Source: Chrysogorgia sp. JL179-B06 (Eukaryota > Cnidaria > Anthozoa > Scleralcyonacea > Chrysogorgiidae). From it: DNA of 64,000 nt. The notes beneath the pieces are model-generated. The model was not told the DNA's origin and searched no databases. It saw only the letters and a program-made list of their open reading frames with translations. The stretch lies in the NCBI GenBank assembly GCA_035772405.1, contig JAYKKM010000472.1, positions 1,009,501 through 1,073,500 on the forward strand. Reading direction: 5' to 3'. Of this stretch, positions 8,231 through 18,711 are shown one piece after another; position 1 is the stretch's first letter, and each line of letters starts with the position of its first letter. A program made the position numbers and the translations under genes.

Positions 8231-8369
8231 AGTAGTATAGAACATGGGGGTACCAGGACAGTTTTCCAAAAGTCAGATCCATTTTTCAGAATCTGGCGAT
8301 TTTCCAAAAGTCAGATCCATTTTTAGGAATATATATGTTTGGAAAAGTGCGTTGGTACCCCCATGTTCT
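8231..8369 (+). repeat. P1 left terminal inverted repeat, itself palindromic at its ends
   Basis: Nearly identical to the reverse complement of 28248-28386. The block is bounded inside by GAACATGGGGGTACCA (from 8240) and its complement TGGTACCCCCATGTTC (to 8368). Each terminal repeat is therefore also an inverted repeat. A direct pair TTTTCCAAAAGTCAG lies in the middle. Confidence 0.93.
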
Positions 8370-8548
8370 TTGTGGGACCTGTTGGTTGGTATTAAATTTG
8401 AGAATTGTTTAAATTGATTAAATTTTGAAAAATTGTTTAAATAGGTTAAATTCTAAATTTCTCTTTTGTTGATTCGATTTTTGGGACATATTGTTTGGAT
8501 GTTTTTTTTTTGTTGGTTCAATTTTGTGGTATATTGTTTAGTATCTCT
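8370..8548. other. Sub-terminal AT-rich spacer of P1
   Basis: No gene. Repeated ATTGTTTAAAT and TTGTTGRTTC motifs between the terminal repeat and the 3' end of the polymerase gene. Confidence 0.5.
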
Positions 8549-8660
8549 TTAGTTTATTTTGTAGTGCCCATAGGCATGGCTAGATATTCCGTCTTCTAAA
8601 ATATATCTTTTGTCGTCGAAACAACTTAGTGATATTTTGTTAATTTCGTAGCTTCCTAAT

Positions 8661-9513
8661 AGACAATTTGCATGTTAGCAAAGCATCATGGGAAAAATGG
8701 TAACCTTCACTTGCGTGCGAAATGGCCGCCGTGGAGCGAGCATTTTCCATGTGAGAAATATCGCTTATTTTTAACACTTTTTTCGTAGTGTTTGAAAATT
8801 TTAAAACAAGGAACGTCTTTGTAATGCTATTAAGTTTGTTTTGACTCAAGTACAGCGAAATCGAACCGAAAATGGACGAGAAAATTCCTGTAGAAGAACC
8901 GAAGAACGAACAATGTGCTCATAAATACGTTCCGAGAGGGAGGTTCTTCCCAACATTTTAAGGTGAGTACGCTTAGTAAACATCTGGCCGCTCACCATTT
9001 TGACCTACAAATATGTGCGTGTTGTTTCTCGATGTATATCTTGTGTTTTGACAACGATCGACTGTTTCCTGCGGATTTTTTTGCTTGTTGAAATCGACTA
9101 ACTTATGACAAAATGTCTGTCGATCGTTCGATCAGCATGACACTCAAACACAATGTTTTTAAAGAGACCTTTAAATGTTTTGTCGCGAACTAAAAGCAGT
9201 TCAAACCGGTTTTGTCTGCCCCGGCTCTGTTACTTTGTAAAAACGCCAAAGAGAAAGCATTTTGCCTCTGTTGTCGCTTATGTTTCTGCTTCCTTTGTTG
9301 TGGTCGGTTTATTTCCTGTCAAAATAAACAAGTAGGTTTTTAGTATAAAAATATCAGGCTGTAAATATATTAAATTCGTCGTTATATTAACGTAGGTAAA
9401 ACCGTTTTAAATTTGCATAGGTAGTAAAAAATAAAATTTAGTTAGTTATAGTATTAGGTTTTTTAATCTTCAGGCAGGCCCTAAGGATTAAATTTGTAAA
9501 TAGTAAAATACAT
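8661..9513 (+). repeat. ISL2EU left terminal inverted repeat
   Basis: About 850 bp matching the reverse complement of 12061-12916 with only scattered differences. Short open frames inside (8640-8849 minus, 9153-9335 plus) recur in mirror image at the other end and are part of the repeat, not genes. It contains a bidirectional low-complexity region and probably the promoters. Confidence 0.9.
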
Positions 9514-9559
9514 AATTAATGAGATAAATGTTCTAAAGCCGACAGAAAATCGACAAAAA

Positions 9560-10329
9560 TGTGGACCAAGGAGGACATTATCACCAGAGGAAGAGTTATT
9601 CTTGTGTCTTGTAAGATTTAGATTGGGTTTACTTGAGAGGGACTTAGCCAACAGGTTTAACATATCTGCATCCCAGGTGTCCAGAATTTGGGTTACCTGG
9701 CTTGATTTTTTATACAGACGTTTACGGTCCATGCCCATTTGGCCTTCTCAAAGTTATGTGAGAGAAACCTCACCACCAAGTTTCAAGGAGAGTTATTCAA
9801 ACACAAGGGTTATAATCGACTGCACAGAGTTATTCATTGAAACACCTTCTCAGCCAAGAAGCCAAAGTGCTACCTTTTCGACCTACAAAAACCATAACAC
9901 TGGTAAAGGCTTGATTGGCATTGCCCCAAGAGGAGACTTAACATTTGTTTCAGAACTGTATGCTGGTAATACATCTGATAAACAACTGACCAATGACTGT
10001 GGGATCTTGAAATTATTAGAACCAGGTGATGAAGTGATGGCAGATAGAGGCTTTGAAATTGAGAATGATTTACACCAGGCGTGTCGTTAAACATACCCCC
10101 CTTCCTTGGTGAGCAAGCACAATTTTCGAAAGAGGATGAGATTAAAACTAGGAGAATTGCTAAACACAGGATACATGTTGAGAGGGCTATCCAAAGAATT
10201 AAAAGCTTCCGCATTATCAAACATGACTTGCAGATATCTATGGCTTCAGACTTCAGACCCAAAATTTGGGTTATTTGTTCATATTTAACTTTGTTTTTCA
10301 GGCCATTAATTCAACCACATGAAGAATGA
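9560..10329 (+). pseudogene. ISL2EU DDE transposase (DDE_Tnp_4 type) with one frameshift
   Basis: The open frame begins before the first ATG used at 9602. An N-terminal helix-turn-helix (LSPEEELFLCLVRFRLGLL, RDLANRFNISASQVSRIW) precedes the DDE core: first Asp in VIIDCTELFIE, second in DEVMADRGFEI, and Glu in HVERAIQRIKSF. The intervening GKGLIGIAPRGDLTFVSELY block is typical of HARBI1/IS5-related enzymes. The reading frame shifts near 10080: the first part ends at 10090 and the remainder runs 10081-10329. It would cut and paste the element. No intron is needed to read it. Confidence 0.88.
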
Positions 10330-10442
10330 ATTCTATGTTACTGTATATGATAGACTCTAGTCAGTTCAGTGTATTTTTACTTTATTAAGTATAGTTAATA
10401 GTGAGTCTACTATTTAAATTATGTTCAGTGAACATATAATTG

Positions 10443-11998
10443 TTATAATACAGTAACAGTATCTGGCATCAGATAATTAAAATAAAAAGTTGTTAGTTCA
10501 GGTAAAGTACACTTTTCCCATTCAACTTTACTAAAATAAATCCTTTCAACATGAACATCACTTACAGTATATACAACAAAGTCTACGAAACACAACTGGC
10601 AAATAGCCATAATGCCTTGTACTTGATAATAATATACATGATTCTTTTTTAGACATGGCTTTCCATTCACTATCTCTAAACAAAATGATTTGTCACTGCA
10701 TGCATTGATGATACTCATCCCAGATTTAGATGCAGGGCATTTTACCTCCACAGCTCCATACATTGACTCTTCTCTATTATCCAATATGAGAGCATCTGGA
10801 CTAGCACCAAGCCATGGCCACATTGGATTGACCACTAAACCACAGGCTGAGCAAAGAGCTACGTGCTCGTTGATCTCATCTTTATATTCATAGTACTTTA
10901 CCAATGCCTTCTGTTCGTTCTCGATTCCCCATTGACAACTTGCATTCTTTATTTTACTTGGCTTAGTAATCTTGTTCACAATAGTCTTGGGGTAGATAGT
11001 TTTTCTCCTCTTTACTACACAACCAAATAATGATGAAGTCAACCAACATTTTCTTTGTTTATACCACTCTTCGCATTCATTTTGCTTCCGTGTGTTCTTC
11101 TCAATCTCTCTGCATCCCTCATTATTAACAAATAAGTTCTCCATAATATATTTCTCACAACTTTCTTTGTCTGGAACACAAGTACAATCTAAATTCTGAG
11201 TTAATTTTTTTAGAATACTAGATCTGACTGCTGTTTGGTCCAGTTTGTCACCCACTTCCCCTGCCTTCATTATGCGCTGTCTAGATGGTAATTCATTTGC
11301 AGTAAACACACAAGGTTCACAATTGGTGTTGCCTAGGATACCAACTAAATGACAAGTACTTCCTGCTTTTTCCAAGCCAGTTTTAAGCTGCTCCAAGTCA
11401 TCCTTTGACACCTTCTCTCTTGTTGAACAGTAGTCCTCCCTCTTGCCATCTGGCACTGGGCGTTTACGTCCTTTTTTACCTTATCATACGAATCCTGGGG
11501 GAAAATCAGGTCCTCGAAAAGCAGGGCTGCTTGTGTTGTGTTCTTTCTAGGGACATGCCACATTTGTAATTCCTCTGTGCAGGTTTTATCATCTGGTACA
11601 GCTGACAGTCCAAGTTCAATATAATCGAGAAGCTGATACAAAGTAGCTGCTACATGTTTGCAACAGCCACCAGCACCAGCAGGGCAATAGCATTTTGCAT
11701 AGGCAATATCTCCTGAATGTTGATCAAGGTGGACATAAACAAGGTACTGTTTTTTCTTCATTTCTGCATTTACATGGCACCGTACAAGAAAAAGGACTGC
11801 TTCATTTCCTTTCTTAACATTAGGTTTCACCATAAACTGCCTTGGATAACCAGCTTTAAATAGTTTGTATCCACTTCTCTTGTGTTTAAATGCCTCGGCA
11901 GGCTTGCCATCAGGTGTTTTTTTTGCTTCTAGTATCAAATGGTCTTCCAATTTTTTGTATGAGAATCCAGGAATAAACTTAACTCTTTGTCCAACCAT
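10443..11998 (-). pseudogene. ISL2EU accessory protein: SWIM zinc finger plus YqaJ-like nuclease, one frameshift
   Basis: The 5' part (11998-about 11400) has a SWIM-type motif, KCYCPAGAGGCCKHVAA. The 3' part (about 11456-10443) has the YqaJ/lambda-exonuclease-like core: WYKQRKCWLTSSLFG, then WLGASPDALILD and GAVEVKCPAS, giving the PD-(D/E)xK residues, and YYYQVQGIMAIC. The two parts are in different frames and overlap at 11345-11456, so a single frameshift splits what was one protein of about 500 aa. In ISL2EU this nuclease accompanies the transposase; its role in transposition is not established. Confidence 0.87.
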
Positions 11999-12060
11999 CT
12001 CCCAATGCTCCCGGCTCCATATCCATCAAAAAATTTATATTATTTAAACCTATACTTTAA

Positions 12061-12916
12061 ATTATGTATTTTACTATTTACAAATTTAATCCTTAGGGCC
12101 TGCCTGAAGATTAAAAAACCTAATACTATAATTAACTAAATTTTATATTCTACTACCTATGCAAATTTAAAACGGTTTTACCTACGTTAATATAACTACG
12201 AATTTAATATATTTACAGCCTGATATTTTTATACTAAAAACCTACTTGTTTATTTTGACAGGAAATAAACCGACCACAACAAAGGAAGCAGAAACATAAG
12301 CGACAAGAGAGGCAAAATGCTTTCTCTTTGGCGTTTTTACAAAGTAACAGAGCCGGGGCAGACAAAACCGGTTTGAACTGCTTTTAGTTCGCGCCAAAAC
12401 ATTTAAAGGTCTCTTTAAAAACATTGTGTTTGAGTGTCATGCTGATCGAACGATCGACAGACATTTTGTCATAAGTTAGTCGATTTCAACAAGCAAAAAA
12501 ATCCGCAGGAAACAGTCGATCGTTGTCAAAATACAAGATATACATCGAGAAACAACACGCACATATTTGTAGGTCAAAATGGTGAGCGGCCCGATGTTTA
12601 CTAAGCGTACTCACCTTAAAATGTTGGGAAGAACCTCCCTCTCGGAACGTATTTATGAGCACATTGTTCGCTCTTCGGTTCTTCTACAGGAATTTTCTCG
12701 TCCATTTTCGGTTCGATTTCGCTGTACTTGAGTCAAAACAAACTTAATAGCATTACAAAGACGTTCCTTGTTTTAAAATTTTCAAACACTACGAAAAAAG
12801 TGTTAAAAATAAGCGATATTTCTCACATGGAAAATGCTTGCTCCACGGCGGCCATTTCGCACGCAAGTGAAGGTTACCATTTTTCCCATGATGCTTTGCT
12901 AACATGCAAATTGTCT
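12061..12916 (-). repeat. ISL2EU right terminal inverted repeat
   Basis: Mirror copy of 8661-9513. The last element base is taken as 12916, just before the AT duplication at 12917-12918, after which P1 polymerase sequence resumes. Confidence 0.9.
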
Positions 12917-15373
12917 ATTGGTGGTTTTTACTTCTTATGGTTTTCATTGTGTGAGACATTTGTTTACTATTTATTAGGACATCCTTGTATTTATCATGCC
13001 TTATGTTCTTTCTAATGGTACTCTTCTTGATACCTTTAGCGGTCTTTTTGCCTTTCCCATCTTCTTTTAGGTAGCTATACATCTTTGATCTTAGACCTAC
13101 AAACTCGACGATGGGGACTCCAGACGCTTCGTCCCTCATTTTGCCAATAACCTTTTTGTTAGTTGGGTCAAAGTAGGGAGATGACTTGTCGTATCCGCTA
13201 AAGTCAAACATGTCTTTGTCAGCGTAGATGTCTTTGTATATGTCTACCGTCTCAATTTCGTACGTAGACTGTCCGTGTCTGTGAATAGTAGTTTGGCTTT
13301 GTCGTCGTAGTTCTTTTTGATGTAGTTGTAGTGAAAGTCATACATTAATACTTTTGAAAGGTCGAGAATACACATACCCACATATGCTGGCCTATTTAGG
13401 GTTAGTGTTTCTTTGATCTTAGACAGCTACTAAGTTATCGTTTAATATTTTGCTACTAACGTAGGTGGGTTTCGAGGCGAGTTTCTTCAGTTTGTCCTTA
13501 CTTGTTACTAGCTTGACATTAACACGTTTTCGTAGGTTCTCCATGGTCTTTCCAAACACACTATTGTTCATTAACTTGAAGAAGTCTTTTTCGAAGTCAT
13601 TATTGGCTTGAGTTCGTTTGTCCGTATTGAAGTCTATGTATTGTCTTAACCATGACGACTGGTTGAATTGTAGTATTCTGTGTACTCTTGACTTTTATTC
13701 CTAGTTTCTTGTATAGTTGTCGTTTAACTTCATTACCTCTCCTACGGATATGTTAAATTTCTTTTGTATCTTCTTACAATAGTTTGATAACATGTTGTCA
13801 TGCACTCTCACCTTCTCTGGAGCTAAGGGATAGTCGTTGTGGAGGTCGTGCAGCTCGTGCAGCTCTTTAGGGTATTCCAGATCGACCTCTAGTATCAGTC
13901 CTTTTTTAGAGTCGTCTTTGTACTTGGATAGGTGTGCGTTACTGGTCCATTTGAATCCACCAGTAGGTAGGTATTGACTCATCGCCCAACCTTATAGGTT
14001 GTTAGTGTCTAAGTATGTGATATACTTTGAAAGTTTCTTACCGTCATAGTTTTGGATGTATTTGTTGTTGGCTTTGCCATATCTGTTCGCTATGTAAGAC
14101 ACACCTTCACGCATCCCTTTCTCGATAAACTGAAACATGTCTATATCAGTCATCAACTCTAGTTTTATGTTCGTCATCTTTAGTGCGGCGTCCCATGATA
14201 GTCCGGGTGATGTGAAGTAGTGACATGGATCCAGTTGGTAGTAACATTTACAGGTTCTTCTAAAGTTCTCGAACACGTCGGACAACAGTAATACGTCAGA
14301 CTTTAGGTATAGGTCGTGATAGTCACCCATACTCTTCATGTCGAAAGTATTCCACACGTTTTGTGCATGTTCGTAGTCTTCCTTTGATATGTTCTCGTCG
14401 TTTAGAACACTATAGAACTTAGTCTTTGATGGTAGACTTTCGTTGTTAAACTTATCGAAACTATCCATATAATCGTATGGGTATACACCCTTTCTCGACA
14501 CTAGTTCTAGCTCCTTACCTTGGAATACTTCGGAAGTGTGCTTGAAGCAGTCTTTTGATAGGTTACTAACTAGGCTGTCTAGACTAGAGCTCATGAATTG
14601 GAAACTATCTAGAAATACTAGATGTTTACCTAACATAAAAGCCATGTACTTCTCCATATTGTTTGGTATGATGTTGATGCTCAACCCACCAATCCTAGCC
14701 CACCAATCTCCTGCATGATGAAATGACTGTCGTAACCCCTTAGGTTGTGAAAGATGACGGGTATCTTATCAGTCAGTCTGTAGTTCCTGTTGCATAGCTT
14801 GTGTGCTGAACCTCTGTATTTGCCAGTGACGTGGCAATGGTCTCTAACTCTTACGTCTCCACTTACGTACTCCTTGTCACAGATGTGGCATCTGGTAGCC
14901 TTCTTAAAGTTAGCCTTGTCAGCGGAAGTCATGATCATGTCCTTGTTGAAGTGTTCCTTCTTTATCTTTTCGCAGTACTTGACCTCTTGCAGCATTTTCT
15001 TCATGAATTTTCTAACTGAATTCTTACCGTGGAACACCTCTACAGGCTTGCTGTACTCGTTGTCATAGCAGCAGACTACCTTGTACCCAATCCGCAGTCT
15101 GTGTGTTTCTGGTATGCGTTAGTGTACGATTTGTCTTTAGAGGGCGTTACTGTGTCAATTTTCTCCGTAATAGCCTCAAAATCAGCGTATATTACGAATG
15201 GTACCTCTAGTTGTTTGTGAAAGTTTTTGTACTCTAGAATGTTGTCTCCTTTTTCTGGCATCTTAATTGCTTGCTTTCCGTTAACCACTATGCAATTCTC
15301 TACGTGGTTCTTTAGTATGTCGACTGTACTGAAACATTGGAGACAGTACCTACAGAAGTTCTTGTGGCACTTA

Positions 15374-15762
15374 GGCCAAGTAAAAAAATTAAGTAGTTTA
15401 TCGTCCCCGCCCGCATGCTTTATTCCGGCCGCATCAAATTTATTTTTATTTTTTATTTTATTTGCATCGAAAATCTGTTTTGTTTTTGGGGGCTTTTGCG
15501 CAACCTTTCGGCCATTTTTGTGCGATTCGGTATCTTCCGTTACCTTTCGGGACTTTTTGGTTTAGTTTTAGTTTTACACACCACAATTTGTTTTGACGCA
15601 ATCCTGCATCAAAGCAGTTGTAGAGAAATCCACTCAAAAAAATAGGTTTTGGTAGGTGATGGCCAATTCGGATAAGCCATCTTGAAAAAAAAATAAAAGC
15701 TCCCGCATTCTCCTTTTTTTTTGAAGATAGGACGATAAACTACTATATTTTTTTACTTGGCC
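15374..15762. mobile_element. Harbinger-type MITE in the P1 polymerase gene
   Basis: A 389-bp insert with about 32-bp terminal inverted repeats starting GGCCAAGTAAAAAAA and a TTA duplication on each side (15371-15373 and 15763-15765). The polymerase reading frame is continuous across the TTA if the insert is removed. A 3-bp TWA target duplication is typical of PIF/Harbinger elements. No coding capacity. Confidence 0.88.
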
Positions 15763-16883
15763 TTATGTTTTGATTGGTTATACATAAACCTATTAAAGTC
15801 CTTAATGTATACGTAGTGTTGTTTCTCGTCTTCTGTTATTAGCAGTAGATCCATATGATCCTTGTTGCTCTCTTTGGACACGAAGATGGGGAATGGTTGA
15901 TTGTCCTCGTACCCAAATACGTTGATGTTTGTATTGTTAAGTTTCTCTATTTTATTGTATTGTTTAACTGATACTGGGAAGTCGACTCCTTCATAGTCTA
16001 CAGTCTTGGTGTTTTTCTTGTGCTTTGACACTCTCTCTGGGTGCTCGCGTACTGGGTTCTTATGTAGTATGTGGCACCACATGAAACACTTGTCGTCGTT
16101 ATTCTTTATGTTGACTAGACCCTTCAATGAGTTCCTCAATTCCAACGGTAGTTCGATATAGCTGGATCCTTTTAGAGGTTCGTACACTACTACGTTTATG
16201 TAGTGGTCGTCTACGTTGTCTATAGTCCACCCAGACCCTTCTGATAGCCATACAGCTATACGATTCACTATCTCTTCGCTTGACTGTCTTGTGGTTTTGT
16301 GCGTGTCGTTACTATTAATTACTATTTTAGTGACACTATTGAAGAACGCGGTTTTAAACGTCGTTCTATCTCCATCTAATTGTTTCTCTAGAGTCACTTT
16401 TAGTGTCTCGTTGTATTTTATACCTCTTAGTTGTCTTAGGTCTTTCCTTAGAGTTAGACCCACAGCTACTCTAGTTTTGTTGAGTTGTGATAGTGGATCC
16501 TTACTGTCGATCACCTCAACGTTGTATGATCTAGTGTGTCCTTTGAACGCTATTTGCCTTTGTGTGACTGTAGGAAACATATCGTTGACTCTTCTATCGT
16601 TCCTCTCAATACGTGCTCGTTGCTCTGTGATGAACGACTTAAGGTCCTCTAGTTTGTTCTCTCGTCTGTTCCTTCGTCTGATCCTTTGTCTGTTTCTTTT
16701 GATAGAGTCGATGACTCTTTGTCTTGACGCTACTCTTAAAAGGTCTATCCACTTGTGTCCTAACTGCTTAGCTTCGGCGAAGTATTTTTCTGACAACTTT
16801 CTTAAGAAACGCATGTTGCTATGTAATATAGGATATGTTTCATTCCTTTAGACCCTTTTAAAACGACTCGTTTTAAAATGTAA

Positions 16884-17064
16884 TCACGCTTCCAAATTTC
16901 TCAAATGTTTTTTGGTCCTTAGGTGTCTCTGTTTGAAGGTCACATAGTATGACCTGTCGCATGTTCCACATACCCATTTGTGTGTGTTCGTCCACACTTT
17001 GGCTCGTGCTCTTGGCGGCTCTTGTAGCTTCTTCCTTTGTTTGGTAAACTCTAGGTCTTCCCAT
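16884..17064 (-). pseudogene. Small C2H2 zinc-finger protein of P1, frameshifted
   Basis: Starts MGRPRVYQTKEEA, matching the intact P2 gene at 49338-49517 (MARPKIYKTKEEA). After about 20 codons the zinc-finger part (WVCGTCDRSYYV...HLRTKKH) is in another frame, ending at TGA 16884-16886, so the P1 gene has a frameshift. The C-x2-C...H-x5-H arrangement suggests a single DNA- or RNA-binding finger. In P1 it lies just upstream of the polymerase start, on the same strand. Confidence 0.7.
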
Positions 17065-17082
17065 TATATAATGCCATGTGTT

Positions 17083-17881
17083 TTATTTATTTAAACTCTT
17101 TCTGATCCACTCGTTGTGGTGCACGTCACCTTCGCGTTTGTCCCAACCTAGATCCTTGTACACTACGTTAAATAGGTTACGTTCAAATCGTTCCTTGACC
17201 TTGCCAGGTTTGAGGTCGTTAGCTCTGCCTCTCAATTCTATGCCTCTTCTAGAGCATATTCTTATGACATAGAACATATACTTCGATACGTTCTTAGCAA
17301 TCAACTTATTCTTTTTAAGAGACCCTACTATTTCTACAAAGTCGCTGACCACTATTGGTATGCTATCCTCACTAACTAGTCTTTTACTAGTCAGCATTCT
17401 CTCTAGCCATTTGCTGTTGCAGCAGACTTTGGGAAGTGTTCATTCATTTCAATCAGATATTTGGCAAAATCTACCATTATTTATGATGCACGTACAGTAA
17501 TAAAGTTCATAAAAAGGTTAAAACAGTAGTACCAACCTCGCCACGAAAAATAGTCCGTAGATGCTCTTCCATGTTGTTAACCAAGAATGTTAAATGATTA
17601 GAACATAGATCTTCAACTCTCCTAACAACATTGCTGTGAGCTGATTTCTTGTGCATCCAAATATTAGGTACGAAGTTGTTTACGTACCCGTATGTGGTCT
17701 CCCCACACTTGTTGCAACAAAACACGCCGTTTTCGATTTGGATTCTATGGTTACTACACTTATGACAGTATGTGGTGTCGTCCCACTTTTTTGGTATTGG
17801 GTCCTTCTGTTTGTCGTAGTTTCGAATCTCGTCCATTGTACATTCATCAAGGAGCATTCTCATTAGACGTTGCTCGTCCAT
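17083..17881 (-). pseudogene. VLTF3-like putative late transcription factor of P1, disrupted
   Basis: Homologous to the intact 208-aa P2 gene at 49517-50143. The N-terminal part carries a zinc ribbon (YCHKCSNHRIQIENGVFCCNKCGE, two CxxC pairs) and continues to KKSAHS. A 214-bp insert (17417-17630) with a TTGCTG duplication then interrupts it. The rest (IPIVVSDFVEIVGSLKKNK, YVIRICSRRGIELRG) runs to 17083. The zinc ribbon, a short His/Trp helix and the IP..V..F..I..SLK block together resemble the VLTF3 (poxvirus A2-like) family. That assignment is by eye and needs profile confirmation. Confidence 0.6.
17417..17630. mobile_element. 214-bp insertion with 6-bp TTGCTG target duplication
   Basis: TTGCTG occurs at 17411-17416 and 17631-17636; removing the insert plus one copy restores the homology to P2. 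The insert has no clear inverted repeats. On the minus strand it contains a 30-codon open stretch (LVNNMEEHLRTIFRGEVG) of natural composition, perhaps captured coding sequence. Family unknown. Confidence 0.65.
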
Positions 17882-17948
17882 TTAAGTTGATACACTATCT
17901 ATGTCTTTAGACTGTTTTCAAATCTAGAGACGTAGATAGTGTAGCGAC

Positions 17949-18253
17949 TTAAATGTCGCTGTAGAAGGTGTAATAGTTAGATAACTTAGAATCTCTACTA
18001 AATGTCTTCCCATTGTGCTGTGTCGTCGTGATCTGTTTTAGTCGATCTCGAGTGTCTGACAATAGTAGTCTTAACTCTTCGGTCTCATTTACCTGGCGAA
18101 TAAGATTCTTACAGAGTACCAGCAACGCTTCGTTGTGTTTCTTCTGGTTCTCAAAAAGTGTCTCCAACACATTGTGTGTCTTTGCCTCCAGTACGTCGTG
18201 TTTGAGCTGTCTGCTTCCATCGCTATCTCCTTCAAAGTTTTGGTGGTCATTAC
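17949..18253 (-). pseudogene. Coiled-coil Polinton protein (shorter paralogue), frameshifted in P1
   Basis: Starts MTTKTLKEIAME at 18253, matching P2 MSTKTLKEMAME at 50365. After about 15 codons the homologous frame shifts by one and continues as the 73-aa frame ending at 17949. The body is heptad-rich (ETEELRLLLSDTRDRLKQI). The C-terminal HNGKTFSRDSKLSNYY matches the tail of the adjacent 138-aa protein (YDGKTFSKEPELSDYY), so the two neighbours look like tandem paralogues. Probably structural; function unknown. Confidence 0.6.
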
Positions 18254-18278
18254 TATAGTACTATATGTATAGTTACGT

Positions 18279-18695
18279 TTAGGTCACTTTATACACCAAG
18301 TAGCCGATGGGTAACCCAACAGCTCCCACAAATACCATTTGGTATTCTTTCATCTCGTCTGAGGGTTTGTAATAGTCTGATAACTCAGGCTCTTTACTAA
18401 ATGTCTTCCCATCATACTGTATCGTCAGTACTCGCCTTAGTTGGTCTAGAGCGTGGTTCGTGTCGTTTATGTCTGCGTTAGCGTCTGACAGCTGTTGTCT
18501 TAGCTCCTGAATTTTGTCTCTCTGACGAATTTCGTTCTCGTAGAACTTTTCTTTCGCTCTAGCGAGACTTTCTAGCGCTTTGTTGTGTCTCTTTATCTCT
18601 GTCTCGTAGCCTGTATGGTTTAGCTTGCTGAATAGAAATCCAGCTCCTGCGAACGCTATGGCGTTGAACAACCCACCTGCTACCACACTAGCCAT
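18279..18695 (-). CDS. Polinton membrane/coiled-coil protein (138 aa)
   Basis: An N-terminal hydrophobic segment (VVAGGLFNAIAFAGAGFLFS) suggests a signal anchor. A long charged coiled coil follows (residues about 35-95, ALESLARAKEKFYENEI, LRQQLSDANADIND), then the motif YDGKTFSKEPELSDYYKPSDE, and a second hydrophobic stretch near the C-terminus (VGAVGLPIGYLVYKV). The P2 copy at 50368-50784 is about 90% identical by eye and colinear. The ATG is preceded by ACGTAATACATA. Likely a virion membrane or spike-base protein; that is inference. Confidence 0.75.
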   Translation of the reverse strand: MASVVAGGLFNAIAFAGAGFLFSKLNHTGYETEIKRHNKALESLARAKEKFYENEIRQRDKIQELRQQLSDANADINDTNHALDQLRRVLTIQYDGKTFSKEPELSDYYKPSDEMKEYQMVFVGAVGLPIGYLVYKVT

Positions 18696-18711
18696 TATGT
18701 ATTACGTTTGA

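Larger units (their letters stand above)
8661..12916 (+). mobile_element. ISL2EU DNA transposon inserted in the P1 polymerase gene
   Basis: About 4.26 kb with long terminal inverted repeats (about 850 bp each), an AT dinucleotide duplication (8659-8660 and 12917-12918) and ends AGACAATTTGCATG. It carries two convergent genes: an IS5/Harbinger-like DDE transposase (plus) and a SWIM plus YqaJ-type nuclease protein (minus). That pair is the defining gene content of ISL2EU. Flanking sequence on both sides is P1 polymerase and is continuous across the insertion. Both genes have a frameshift, so this copy is probably dead though complete in structure. Confidence 0.93.
8549..16814 (-). pseudogene. 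polB: Protein-primed DNA polymerase B of P1, split by ISL2EU and a MITE
   Basis: Translated from 16814 (MRFLRKLSEKYF) leftward to TAA at 8549-8551. Recognisable segments follow the order of the P2 copy: N-terminal domain (16814-15763), zinc-finger region (15373-15290), Exo I YADFEAITE (about 15190), an endonuclease VII-like finger (RDHCHVTGKYRGSAH, about 14830), Exo II region (IFHNLRGYDSHFIMQEIG, about 14740), Exo III region (YHDLYLKSDVLLL, about 14290), motif A region (about 14000) and motif C DTDS (about 13280). Breaks: a MITE at 15374-15762; ISL2EU at 8661-12916, inserted 36 codons before the stop; a 1-base loss right after motif C; and several more frame changes between 13.2 and 15.3 kb. 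Excising the ISL2EU with one AT copy rejoins the frame exactly. It was the replicative polymerase, priming from a terminal protein. Confidence 0.92.

Noticed and set aside
8231..8369. Interpretation of the 139-bp blocks at 8.2 and 28.3 kb as independent MITEs
   Set aside because: Each block looks like a MITE because it has its own inverted ends. But they are in opposite orientation at the two ends of one Polinton, extend outward to AGTAGTATAG, and are flanked by the same TATTT, so they are the element's terminal repeats.
8640..8849. Short minus-strand frame at the ISL2EU left end and its mirror at 12728-13015
   Set aside because: Both lie in the terminal inverted repeats, and the second runs out into polymerase sequence. 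Conserved only because the repeats are copies of each other.
9153..9335. 60-aa frame MFLKRPLNVLSRTKSS and its mirror at 12242-12424
   Set aside because: Part of the ISL2EU terminal repeats; no domain and no separate evidence of coding.
16216..16851. 211-aa plus-strand frame opposite the polymerase N-terminus
   Set aside because: Antisense shadow; the opposite strand has clear homology to the P2 polymerase.
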